Source: Flavobacterium frigidimaris
GTDB taxonomy: Bacteria; Bacteroidota; Bacteroidia; Flavobacteriales; Flavobacteriaceae
Direction of reading: 5' to 3'
DNA length: 64,000 nucleotides
NCBI GenBank assembly: GCA_900129595.1
Contig: FQWG01000001.1
Span: forward strand, 248,001-312,000
Positions 52,749-61,764 of this stretch are shown here, one piece after another (the first letter of the stretch is position 1; every line of letters starts with the position of its first letter). Under the pieces are notes generated by a model. The model was not told the DNA's origin. It searched no databases and saw nothing but the letters and a program-made list of their open reading frames with translations. The position numbers were made by a program, and so were the translations under genes.

Positions 52749-54116
52749 CTATTGTGGCAATGGCAAAGTAAACCTGAAGACACTTCCTTTTCCGGGATCG
52801 CTTTCGGCAAAAATTTCGCCTTGGTGTTTTGCAATAAATTCGCTGCAGAGTAACAATCCTAAACCGCTTCCGGTTTCGTTTTCTGTTCCTTTTTGAGTGG
52901 CTTTTCGGTTAATTTTAAATAATTTTTCCTTAACATTATCCGGAATTCCAATGCCGTTGTCCATTATTGCTATTTCGGCCATTCGGTTTCTTCTTCGCAG
53001 CTGCACCTTAATTTCGCCGTTTTTGCCTGTAAACTTAATAGCATTAGTAAGTAAATTGCGCACAATGGTGTCAATCATATTTTTGTCGGCATTGACTTCG
53101 ATATGTTCAGCCGATTCAAACCAAAGCTTGATGTTTTTATTTAATGCCGTATGTTTATTGAGTTCAATATTTTCTTCAATCAAATTATTCAACACAATTT
53201 TCTTCGGACTGTATTCAATCATCCCTGTCTGCACGCGTGCCCAGTCCAGAAGATTCTCCAGCAGTTTATAACTGTTTTTGTTCGATTCATGAAGCATTTC
53301 TGTGATTTCCTTTATTTCTTCACGACTGTAAGTATCGATTTCTTCGTTTAATAGTGCTGCAAGTGTTACAGATGATCCCAATGGCCCTCTTAAATCATGA
53401 GCAATGATAGAAAAGAACTGATTTTTGTCATTGAGCAGTTTACGGATTTTAAGGTCCTGTCTTTCTTTTACCAACAATAAAAATCCTACTGTCCCAATGA
53501 GACTCAATAAAAACAAGCTGATGCTATACAAACTGTCAAAAATACTGTTAGAGAAAAAATTACTTTGCGGGTTATTGTAAATGTAAATTGCCCTTATGAT
53601 GATTAAAATTTCAAATGCAGCATAACAAAGCACGTAGAAACTTCGGAAAAAGTTATGCCTTTTCTCCGCAAAATACTGAATTGTTGGCGGTAAATAAATA
53701 GCAAATATCCCGATAGATACAATCAAAATACGGTTGCTAATTGAAGTCCCCAATTGTATTACCGTATTAAAAATTACAGCCGTAATAATCGTAATGGCAA
53801 TTTGTAATTTGTACCTTCTCTTTGATTTTATTCTCAGTATCGATAACATTGCTATCGTTTCATAACAACAGGCAGAAAATATAAATGTGTTCGCAATATT
53901 GATCGAGATAAAGTCTGAGATTATGTTTCTTAAAGCAATCATTATCCAGCCTATGGTCAATAACAATTTCCCATAACCAAACATTTTTAATATTTTTCTA
54001 TTATCGCTTGTTGCATACGAAAACGAATAACTGAAAATAAGAATGCAGATAAACAGGTTTGCCCAAAAATAAAGCAGGAAAACGGTTTTGGGATCCAGAG
54101 GAAAAAGTTCGAACAT
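52749..54116 (-). CDS. Membrane sensor histidine kinase
   Basis: 455 residues. About seven hydrophobic helices fill residues 10-215 with almost no periplasmic loop, so it probably senses a membrane or small-molecule state. HisKA follows with the phosphohistidine His240 in FFSIIAHDLRGPLGSS. The HATPase part has the N-box RNLLTNAIKFTG, the G1 box DNGIGIPDN and the G2 box GSGLGLLLC. No response regulator is adjacent on the same strand. The divergent OmpR regulator at 54513 has its own kinase gene directly downstream, so this kinase is an orphan or may cross-talk. Confidence 0.9.
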   Translation of the reverse strand: MFELFPLDPKTVFLLYFWANLFICILIFSYSFSYATSDNRKILKMFGYGKLLLTIGWIMIALRNIISDFISINIANTFIFSACCYETIAMLSILRIKSKRRYKLQIAITIITAVIFNTVIQLGTSISNRILIVSIGIFAIYLPPTIQYFAEKRHNFFRSFYVLCYAAFEILIIIRAIYIYNNPQSNFFSNSIFDSLYSISLFLLSLIGTVGFLLLVKERQDLKIRKLLNDKNQFFSIIAHDLRGPLGSSVTLAALLNEEIDTYSREEIKEITEMLHESNKNSYKLLENLLDWARVQTGMIEYSPKKIVLNNLIEENIELNKHTALNKNIKLWFESAEHIEVNADKNMIDTIVRNLLTNAIKFTGKNGEIKVQLRRRNRMAEIAIMDNGIGIPDNVKEKLFKINRKATQKGTENETGSGLGLLLCSEFIAKHQGEIFAESDPGKGSVFRFTLPLPQ

Positions 54117-54499
54117 TATAGACTTTAGTTTATTTATAAAACTGCTTCAAAGATACAAATTAAGGCCATAATCAAATGAACTATTACGGCAAACGGTTCG
54201 TAACGAATCCCTTAAAATAAGAATAACAAACAGTTACATTCTAATTTTTAGGAACTTATCGCGCTTAACAAATAAGGAGAATAACAAAAATCCTGTTTTA
54301 CGATCTGTTTCAAATTACTCTTAGGTGCTTTGTGACCGCTTTTTTTACCTGTAAACTTCCTGTTTTCAAGGGCTCACATTACAATTTACAATACAAAACG
54401 GTCAAAATTTGCTCAATGTATTCAGTTAGATTTTATTATGCTTTCTTGTAGGAAATAGTATTATTTTACTAATTATCTCCTAATCTACCGCCATTATCA
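54117..54499. other. Divergent spacer between the orphan kinase and the two-component pair
   Basis: 383 bp with no gene seen. Promoters for both sides are predicted at its ends and listed separately. The middle has no palindrome or repeat that stands out. Confidence 0.45.
54148..54175 (-). promoter_or_regulatory. Promoter of the orphan histidine kinase gene (TTG-N17-TAnnTTTG)
   Basis: On the minus strand TTG (54173-54175), 17 bp, then TATCTTTG (54148-54155). Both sequence and spacing fit the Bacteroidota consensus. The predicted leader to the start at 54116 is about 25 nt. Confidence 0.6.
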
Positions 54500-54507
54500 T
54501 AACTTTG
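54500..54507 (+). promoter_or_regulatory. Candidate -7 box immediately before the OmpR regulator gene
   Basis: TAACTTTG, an exact TAnnTTTG match ending 5 bp before the ATG at 54513. If used, transcription would begin at or next to the start codon. No -33 TTG was found. Confidence 0.4.
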
Positions 54508-54512
54508 CAGAG

Positions 54513-55193
54513 ATGAAAATTTTAATAATAGAAGACGATCAAAGGGTAGCCGAATTAATACAAAGAGGCCTAAATGAGCATGGTTTTATTCCTACACTTG
54601 CTTATGATGGTGTTTCCGGAAAGAAATTAGTGCTTAATAATCAGTACGATCTGGTTATTACTGATATTATTTTGCCAAAGCTTGATGGTCTTGATTTGTG
54701 CAGGGAAATACGCCAGATAAAACCTGACTTGCCTATTATAATGCTGACTGCTTTGGGGACGACAGATGATAAAGTTGAAGGTTTTGATGCCGGCGCAGAC
54801 GATTATCTTACGAAACCTTTTGAAATGAGGGAGCTTTTGGTTCGTATAAGGGCTTTATTGAAACGAACGAATGGTGCTGTAAACAATACCGGATTCATTT
54901 TAAAATATGACGATCTTGAAATGAACCTGCAAACCAAAAACGTGAAGAGAAACGATACTGAAATAAATCTCACTCCCAAAGAATTTAAACTTTTAGAGTA
55001 TATGCTCCAAAACTCAGATCGTGTTTTATCACGAACAGAAATTGCAGAAAAAGTATGGGATACCCATTTTGATACCGGTACAAATTTCATCGACGTATAT
55101 ATTAATTACCTGAGAAAAAAGGTAGACAAAGATTTTGACAAAAAACTTATTCATACCCGATCTGGAATGGGATTTATATTGAAAGCGGAATGA
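54513..55193 (+). CDS. OmpR-family response regulator
   Basis: 226 residues. Receiver domain (about 1-115): acidic pair in KILIIEDDQ, phosphoacceptor Asp51 in VITDIILPKLDG, Thr79 and Lys101 in LTKPFE. Winged-helix Trans_reg_C domain (about 128-224): INLTPKEFKLLEYMLQNSDRVLSR and FIDVYINYLRKKVD. The last codons overlap the start of the kinase gene by 4 bp, so the two form one translation-coupled pair. The heavy-metal RND operon starts about 0.8 kb downstream of the kinase, which suggests a CusR/CopR-like role. The DNA site is not identified. Confidence 0.93.
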   Translation: MKILIIEDDQRVAELIQRGLNEHGFIPTLAYDGVSGKKLVLNNQYDLVITDIILPKLDGLDLCREIRQIKPDLPIIMLTALGTTDDKVEGFDAGADDYLTKPFEMRELLVRIRALLKRTNGAVNNTGFILKYDDLEMNLQTKNVKRNDTEINLTPKEFKLLEYMLQNSDRVLSRTEIAEKVWDTHFDTGTNFIDVYINYLRKKVDKDFDKKLIHTRSGMGFILKAE

Positions 55194-56575
55194 AGATAAG
55201 AACTCGATTAACATTACTTTTTACACTTACAACAGCTACTATTTTATTAATATTTGCTGCTATTATATTGATTTCTGCAAGTAAAAACAGAGAAAAAGAA
55301 TTCTATGCCTTACTGAAAAAAGAGGCTGTTACAAAGGCTAATTTGTTTTTTAATGCCAAAGTAGACAGCAAAACGCTGCAAGACATCTACAGAAATAACC
55401 GGGCTACACTAAACGAAGTTGAAGTTGCCATTTATACGGGTTCTTTTCAGTTACTGTACCATGATGCCGTTGATATTGATGTGGTAAAAGAAACAAAATC
55501 AATGATTGATGAAATTGAGCAGAAAAACGAAATCCAGTTTTATCAAAATAATTGGCAGGTTATTGGTATGAAATATCAATTTCAGGGAAAAGAATATGTA
55601 GTAACTGCCGCCGCATACGATGGTTTTGGCTATATAAAACTGCATAACTTACTTCAAACTTGTATCATTGTTTTTATTATTTCTATTTTATTCCTCTATA
55701 TTGCAGGTCGCTTTTTTTCGAAAAAAGCATTTGAACCCATTGTCAGAATGACGGATAAAGCAAAAACTATTTCGGCTACAAATCTTGATTTGCGATTATA
55801 TACCAACGAAAGCAAAGATGAGATTTCTGAACTGGCGACTACTTTTAATAAAATGTTGAATCGCTTAGAAAATTCCTTTGATTCGCAAAAACAATTTGTT
55901 TCTAATATCTCTCACGAATTGCGTACTCCACTTTCTGCTATTATTACAGAACTGGAACTTTCTACCGACAAGGAACGCAATAATGAAGAATATAAAGCTG
56001 CCATTCTCAACACATTACAGGACGCAAAAAAACTGGCTAAATTATCCAATGGTTTACTTGACTTTGCCAAAGCCAATTATGACCCTTCGGAGATTGCTTT
56101 TAAACAAGTTCGCGTTGATGAAATTTTACTGGATGCCAGACAACAGGTTCAGAAATCAAATGCCAATTATACAATCACCATTCATTTTGAAGACATTTTT
56201 GAAGATGATGAACAGATTACAATTAACGGAAATGAATATCTGCTGAAAGTCGCTTTTGTAAACTTGTTTGAAAATGGCTGTAAATTCTCAGAAAACAAAC
56301 AAAGTAAAGTGATCGTTTCCTTAAAAAAGGAGAAAATTGTACTACAATTTGTCGATAATGGTATTGGTATTTTAGAAGAGGATCTCAAACATATTTTTAA
56401 ACCTTTTTACCGTGGGCTGAATAAAATTTATGCTCCCGGAAATGGTATCGGATTATCGCTGACTCAAAAAATCATCTTTCTTCATAAAGGGAATATCACG
56501 GTTACTTCAGATAAAAAATCAGGGACAATATTTACGGTTGACCTTTATCATGGTGTTAAAAATACTCTACAATAA
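55190..56575 (+). CDS. HAMP sensor histidine kinase
   Basis: 461 residues. Helix 1 (about 8-30), a periplasmic sensor region (about 31-152), helix 2 (about 153-173) and a HAMP linker (about 174-228) lead to HisKA with His242 in NISHELRTPL. The HATPase domain has NLFENGCKFSENK, DNGIGILEED and GNGIGLSLTQKI. The periplasmic part is short and has no obvious Cys/Met/His cluster for metal binding, so metal sensing is suggested by the neighbouring pump only. It is translated with the OmpR regulator (4-bp overlap). A small GC hairpin at 56687-56699 may end the transcript. Confidence 0.92.
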   Translation: MKIRTRLTLLFTLTTATILLIFAAIILISASKNREKEFYALLKKEAVTKANLFFNAKVDSKTLQDIYRNNRATLNEVEVAIYTGSFQLLYHDAVDIDVVKETKSMIDEIEQKNEIQFYQNNWQVIGMKYQFQGKEYVVTAAAYDGFGYIKLHNLLQTCIIVFIISILFLYIAGRFFSKKAFEPIVRMTDKAKTISATNLDLRLYTNESKDEISELATTFNKMLNRLENSFDSQKQFVSNISHELRTPLSAIITELELSTDKERNNEEYKAAILNTLQDAKKLAKLSNGLLDFAKANYDPSEIAFKQVRVDEILLDARQQVQKSNANYTITIHFEDIFEDDEQITINGNEYLLKVAFVNLFENGCKFSENKQSKVIVSLKKEKIVLQFVDNGIGILEEDLKHIFKPFYRGLNKIYAPGNGIGLSLTQKIIFLHKGNITVTSDKKSGTIFTVDLYHGVKNTLQ

Positions 56576-57383
56576 AACTTTTTATAGCCACCAATTGCTC
56601 CAATTTACTAATTATTTTGTGATGGTGTTATTATATGTCACCACGATAGGGTTTCTCTTTGGTACAAAAAAAATGCTGTAAATATCGTCCCGCCGGGACT
56701 TCTTTATCATTAACTTAAAAAGTACTCCTCTTTATTTTTTTAACCACAAATAAAATCTGTCACAGTTAATACTTTTTAGCTGATTCAATTTATTGCTCTC
56801 AAAGTCGCCAAGACACAAAGATTTTAGACGCAAAATTGGCGGCTTGACGTGACATTTATCCGGTACAGTCTTAAATATATCTATCTTAACTTAATGACAT
56901 TTTCTGCTGGAACTTTCATCTCAATAACCTAAAAACATTAAGTCTACCAGTATTCCCACTGACTTTAAAACCAGTTGGGCATTTCTGCATGGAATATATC
57001 GGTCTCTAATAAAATTCTAATTTTTTTCTAAAACATCTCTAATGGCTCCTCTTCGGGGCTTGTTCTATTTTTGCGCCATTATAAACGGAAAATATTTTAC
57101 AAAACAAAAATTAAAAATGGATCTCCCTCCTCTTCCCGGTAAACAGAAATTATAAATTTCGCTTCTGCAGACATGTCATTGACTTTTTCGCAGCAGCGAA
57201 TTAAAAACAAAAAAATCATGTCGAAATTCCTCTTTAAAATTCCTCCACAAAAAAGCTGAAAAAATAACAGCTGAAAAAATTTCAAAACCCAAACTTTAAT
57301 AGCACTTGTACCTCATCTCTGAGATATAAACTTGCTATTGTTTATTAGCACCAATCATAGTACCTATTTAAAACTAATACATT
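56576..57383. other. 800-bp non-coding region before the metal-efflux operon
   Basis: No accepted gene. It holds a short GC hairpin GTCCC-GCC-GGGAC (56687-56699) and a stretch near 56800-56850 (GTCGCCAAGACACAAAG) that looks like a worn dispersed repeat. There is a TATTTTTG box at 57066-57073 and an 11-nt direct repeat AGCTGAAAAAA near 57255-57280. An open frame of about 60 codons on the minus strand (57097-57285) has no supporting motif. Confidence 0.5.
57306..57334 (+). promoter_or_regulatory. Candidate promoter of the metal-efflux operon
   Basis: TTG at 57306-57308, an 18-bp spacer and TAAACTTG at 57327-57334, which is one base off TAnnTTTG. Predicted leader about 45 nt. An alternative exact box (TATTTTTG, 57066-57073) would give a leader of about 300 nt. 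Confidence 0.45.
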
Positions 57384-58556
57384 ATGACAAATAAAAGAAA
57401 ACTCAGCCTTAGATTCCAGAAATCTAAAATCACAAGCCAAAAATTAAGATACCTCAACGTTTTATTACTACTCATTACCGCAATAGCTTTTAGCGCATGT
57501 GGCAGCAAACCGGAAACAAAAGAAAACGAGAATTTTTCTCTGCAAAATGATACCATTACTATTCCGCTAACATCGACAATTGCACCCAGGATAAAATTAG
57601 AAACCGTTACAACCGAGCCGTATCAATTAGAACTAATAGCAGCCGGAACAGTAAAAGCCATTCCTAATTTTTATGCCGAAATCGCACCCCCGTTTTCCGG
57701 AAGAGTGACTAAAGTACATTTAAAACTAGGAATGAAGACACAGCCCGGAACACCGCTTTTTGAGATGGTTTCTCCTGATTTTACAGATGCACAGAAAAAC
57801 TATTTTCAGGCAAAATCAGCTTATCAGATTGCTAAACTTTCCTTAAAACGCCAACAGGATTTAAAATCCAATGGCGTGGGTTCTCAAAAAGACCTCGAAG
57901 AAGCTGAAACCAACGCTGAAGTCAGTGAAAAAGAATACCAAAATGCAATTGCAAGCTTAAAAATATTTGGCGTCAATATCAATAAACTTGTTTTTGGCCA
58001 ACCGCTGATAATTGCCTCTCCCATTGCAGGGGAAATCATTGCCAACGACATTGTTATGGGACAATACATCAAAGACGATGATGCACCAAAAGCTAAAGTT
58101 GCCGATCTAAAAAAGGTTTGGGTAGCCGGACAGGTAAAAGAAAAAGACATCCGATTTATTCATGAATTAGACGGTGCGGAAATTCAGGTGGCCTCTTATC
58201 CTGATAAGAAAATTACAGGAAAAATCTACCATGTTGATGAAATAGTTGATGAAGCCACACGAAGCGTACAAGTCTTAATTGAATGTCATAATAGCGATCA
58301 TGCCCTTAAACCCGGAATGTATGTAACGGTAAAATTTATCGATACGCCTGAAAACACTTTGTTTGTTCCTGCCAAAGCCGTTTTACAATTCAACGACAAA
58401 AGCTTTGTATTTGTACAGCTCGAAAAAGGAAAATACATCAGGCGTTATGTCGAAACAGGAATTTCTAATAAAGGAAAAATAGCCATCCTGTCCGGATTAA
58501 AACCAAATGAAACAATCATAAGCGAAGGTGCTTTTTATCTGCTTGAAGCGAAATAG
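57384..58556 (+). CDS. Heavy-metal RND periplasmic adaptor (CusB/CzcB-like)
   Basis: 390 residues. The N-terminus is unusually long and basic before a lipoprotein signal that ends at Cys39 (AFSACGSK), so anchoring to the membrane is likely. Adaptor features follow: FYAEIAPPFSGRVTKVHLKLGMKTQPGTPLFEMVSPDF and LIIASPIAGEIIANDIVMGQYI as the lipoyl halves, with a helical hairpin between (GVGSQKDLEEAETNAEVSEKEY). FVPAKAVLQFNDKSFVFVQ closes the beta-barrel. No N-terminal Met-rich CusF-like domain is present. It joins the permease and outer-membrane genes directly downstream. Confidence 0.92.
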   Translation: MTNKRKLSLRFQKSKITSQKLRYLNVLLLLITAIAFSACGSKPETKENENFSLQNDTITIPLTSTIAPRIKLETVTTEPYQLELIAAGTVKAIPNFYAEIAPPFSGRVTKVHLKLGMKTQPGTPLFEMVSPDFTDAQKNYFQAKSAYQIAKLSLKRQQDLKSNGVGSQKDLEEAETNAEVSEKEYQNAIASLKIFGVNINKLVFGQPLIIASPIAGEIIANDIVMGQYIKDDDAPKAKVADLKKVWVAGQVKEKDIRFIHELDGAEIQVASYPDKKITGKIYHVDEIVDEATRSVQVLIECHNSDHALKPGMYVTVKFIDTPENTLFVPAKAVLQFNDKSFVFVQLEKGKYIRRYVETGISNKGKIAILSGLKPNETIISEGAFYLLEAK

Positions 58557-58635
58557 ACTGAGGAGGAAGTTTTCAGTCTCAAAAACTTAGCAAATCAGCA
58601 GCTTAGAACCTCGGCAACTTAATAACAATACTTGT

Positions 58636-61600
58636 ATGAAACAAAATATATTCGAAACAACAATAGCAAAACGCTGGCTCATTCTGGCGTTATTTTTACT
58701 TCTTTCCTTATTTGGATATTATTCCTGGACACGGCTCTCAGTCGAAGCGTATCCTGATATTGGCGATGTAACTTCGCAAATCGTTACACAGGTTCCGGGT
58801 TTGGCGGCCGAAGAGATCGAACAACAAATCACTATTCCTGTCGAGCGTGCCATAAACGGCTTACCGGGCATGCACGTGATGCGTAGCAAAAGTACTTTTG
58901 GACTGTCTATGGTAACCATTGTTTTCGATGATGGCGTCGAAGATTACTTTGCGCGAACCAGAATTCAGGAACGTCTGAACGATGTGGAATTACCTTATGG
59001 TGCAACACCCGGTTTAGATCCGCTTACCTCACCTACCGGCGAAATTTATCGTTATATCATCGAAAGCAGCAACCATGATTTAAGGGAGTTAAGCGAATTA
59101 CAGGAATATACGATTATACCCAGAATAAAACAGGTTTCTGGTGTGGCCGATGTTACCAATTTTGGAGGAATCACCACTCAATATCAGATCGAACTTGATC
59201 CCCGAAAAATAGAGCAATACGGTTTATCACTAAGTGAAATAACGGAAACTATCGAAAAAAACAATGCCAATGTTGGCGGAAGCGTCATCGATCGCGGCGA
59301 TCAGTCGTATGTCGTACGCGGAATTGGTTTAGTAAAAAATCTGGAGGATATTGGGCACATTGTAGTAAAATCAGTAAATGGTGTTCCTGTTTATTTAAAT
59401 GATTTAGGAAAACTAAAATACGGAAATCTGGAGCGTAAAGGCGCCTTAGGATATACCGATAAACGAGGCATTGATTATTCGGATAATATTGAAGGAATCG
59501 TGCTTTTGCTAAAAAACCAGAATCCATCAGTAGTTTTAAAAGGAGTAAACGAAGCTGTTGATGATTTAAATAAAAATTACCTGCCTGAAGGCGTTCGGAT
59601 TCATGCTTTTTTAGACAGAACCAGTTTGGTAGACACCACTCTTACTACTGTTTCGCATACTTTATTAGAAGGAATGGCTTTGGTTATTATTGTACTAATT
59701 GTGTTTCTGGGCAGCTGGAGAGGCGCATTATTAGTTGCTATTACCATTCCAATTTCGCTTTTGATTGCTTTTATTCTCATGAAACTCACCAATATTCCGG
59801 CAAATTTGCTTTCGCTGGGCGCTATTGACTTTGGAATCATTGTAGACGGCGCGATTGTAATGATGGAAACCATCCTGAAAAAACGGGAAGACAATGAAAA
59901 GGAAGAACTCAGCGAAAAAAGCGTAGCCCATAGTGTAAAAAGTGTCGCGCGTCCTATCTTTTTTGCCACCCTGATTATCATTACAGCTTACCTGCCATTG
60001 TTTGCTTTTGAGCGTGTCGAGAAAAAGTTGTTTACGCCTATGGCATTTACTGTTGGCTATGCGCTTTTTGGTGCTCTCTTAGTTGCCTTATTGCTTATTC
60101 CGGGATTGGCTTATTTTATCTATCGCAGGCCTCAGAAAATGTATCATAATAAATGGATGGAGCAACTTACCAATTCTTATCATCGTCGGATTTTAAAAAT
60201 AATGCAGGCTCCAAAAAAAGTATTTGCTCCCTTGATTGCAGTACTTGCTCTTGCTTTCATTCTGACTGTAATGGTCGGGAAAGATTTTTTACCGCCTCTC
60301 GATGAAGGTTCTGTCTGGTTACAGGTTTCGTTACCACCTCGAATTACTTTAGAAAAATCGAAAGAAATGAGTGATACGCTGCGTCACCGAACTTTAAAAC
60401 ACGAGGAAGTCACCTATATGATGGTGCAGTCAGGCCGTAATGATGACGGAACAGATGCCTGGACACCTTCTCATTTTGAATGCAGTATTGGTTTAAAACC
60501 CTACAGTGAATGGAAATCAGGTAAAACCAAAGCAGATTTGATCAAAGAACTTGCCGGGGAATATTCGACTATGCCGGGATATAATGTTGGTTTCTCCCAA
60601 CCCATGATCGATGGCGTAATGGATAAAATATCAGGCGCGCACAGCGAATTGGTAGTAAAAATTTACGGAGAAAATTATAAAGAAACGCGCCGAATTGCCG
60701 AAGATATTATCAAAACACTCGAAAATGTAAAAGGCGCTGTTGACCTTGCCATTGATCAGGAACCGCCTTTGCCACAAATACAAGTTATCGCTGATCGTCA
60801 GAAAATCGCACAATACGGATTGAATGTAGATGATGTCTCAGAGTTAATAGAAGTTGCGCTGGGCGGAAAAGCAGTTTCGCAAATTTTTGTAGGCAATAAA
60901 GTCTACGATATCATTACGAGGTACAATGAAGACAGCCGCAATACTCCTGAGAAAATTGGAAATCTGATGTTGACAAATTCTGAAGGTATCAAAATTCCCT
61001 TGTCACAGGTTTGCGAAATCAAACTCAATACAGGAGAAAGTACAATTGCGCGCGAAATGAACAAACGTCATCTTACGGTCCGGTTAAATTTAAGAGGTGC
61101 AGATTTAAGTTCATTCCTTAAAAAAGCACAAGCCAGGATTGAACAAAATGTAAAATACGATCACGACCAATTTAAAATAAAATGGGGTGGACAATTCGAA
61201 AATCAGGAACGCGCGTACAGCCATTTAGCTGTTATTGTCCCCTTGGCCCTTGCCTTAATGTTTGTTTTATTATACGGAGCTTTCGGGAAATTTCGCCAGG
61301 CAGGATTGTTAATGAGTATTGTGCCTCTTGCATTGTTTGGAGGAATGCTGGCACTTAACATTCGTGGTATGACACTCAATGTATCTTCAGCAGTAGGCTT
61401 TATTGCTTTATTTGGAGTTGCGATCCAAAATGGGGTGATTATGATTTCGCACATCAATCAGCTTCGTAAAAACGGAATGAATTTACTGAGTGCCGTAACC
61501 AATGGAGCCAAACAGCGTTTCCGTCCCGTGTTAATGACAGCAACAGTTGCCGTATTAGGATTATTGCCTGCTTCATTAGCCACCGGAATAGGCAGTGATG

Positions 61601-61764
61601 TGCAGCGTCCTCTTGCCACTGTTATTGTATACGGATTACTGTTCTCTACCATCCTGACTCTTTTTGTTTTACCGTCTCTTTATTACCTCATCGAGAAAAA
61701 ATTTGGATCAGAAAACGAAGTGCCGCAACATGAAATCGATAATCAATTAAATGATGTATTATGA
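58636..61764 (+). CDS. Heavy-metal RND permease (CzcA/CusA family), divalent-cation type signature
   Basis: 1042 residues. It opens with TTIAKRWLILALFLLLSLFGYYSWTRLSVEAYPDIGDV. TM4 carries DFGIIVDGAIVMMET with Asp398, Asp404 and Glu411, the same spacing as Asp402/Asp408/Glu415 of CzcA. CusA-type silver/copper pumps lack the first Asp. GFSQPMIDGVMDKISGAHSELVVKIYGEN is the metal-RND hallmark in the second loop. It exports metal ions from periplasm or cytosol with protons. It overlaps the outer-membrane gene by 4 bp, so the complex is coexpressed. Confidence 0.95.
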   Translation: MKQNIFETTIAKRWLILALFLLLSLFGYYSWTRLSVEAYPDIGDVTSQIVTQVPGLAAEEIEQQITIPVERAINGLPGMHVMRSKSTFGLSMVTIVFDDGVEDYFARTRIQERLNDVELPYGATPGLDPLTSPTGEIYRYIIESSNHDLRELSELQEYTIIPRIKQVSGVADVTNFGGITTQYQIELDPRKIEQYGLSLSEITETIEKNNANVGGSVIDRGDQSYVVRGIGLVKNLEDIGHIVVKSVNGVPVYLNDLGKLKYGNLERKGALGYTDKRGIDYSDNIEGIVLLLKNQNPSVVLKGVNEAVDDLNKNYLPEGVRIHAFLDRTSLVDTTLTTVSHTLLEGMALVIIVLIVFLGSWRGALLVAITIPISLLIAFILMKLTNIPANLLSLGAIDFGIIVDGAIVMMETILKKREDNEKEELSEKSVAHSVKSVARPIFFATLIIITAYLPLFAFERVEKKLFTPMAFTVGYALFGALLVALLLIPGLAYFIYRRPQKMYHNKWMEQLTNSYHRRILKIMQAPKKVFAPLIAVLALAFILTVMVGKDFLPPLDEGSVWLQVSLPPRITLEKSKEMSDTLRHRTLKHEEVTYMMVQSGRNDDGTDAWTPSHFECSIGLKPYSEWKSGKTKADLIKELAGEYSTMPGYNVGFSQPMIDGVMDKISGAHSELVVKIYGENYKETRRIAEDIIKTLENVKGAVDLAIDQEPPLPQIQVIADRQKIAQYGLNVDDVSELIEVALGGKAVSQIFVGNKVYDIITRYNEDSRNTPEKIGNLMLTNSEGIKIPLSQVCEIKLNTGESTIAREMNKRHLTVRLNLRGADLSSFLKKAQARIEQNVKYDHDQFKIKWGGQFENQERAYSHLAVIVPLALALMFVLLYGAFGKFRQAGLLMSIVPLALFGGMLALNIRGMTLNVSSAVGFIALFGVAIQNGVIMISHINQLRKNGMNLLSAVTNGAKQRFRPVLMTATVAVLGLLPASLATGIGSDVQRPLATVIVYGLLFSTILTLFVLPSLYYLIEKKFGSENEVPQHEIDNQLNDVL

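Noticed and set aside
57097..57285. 62-codon minus-strand frame upstream of the metal operon
   Set aside because: Hydrophobic and short with no motif; it would run against the flanking genes and the predicted promoter at 57066.
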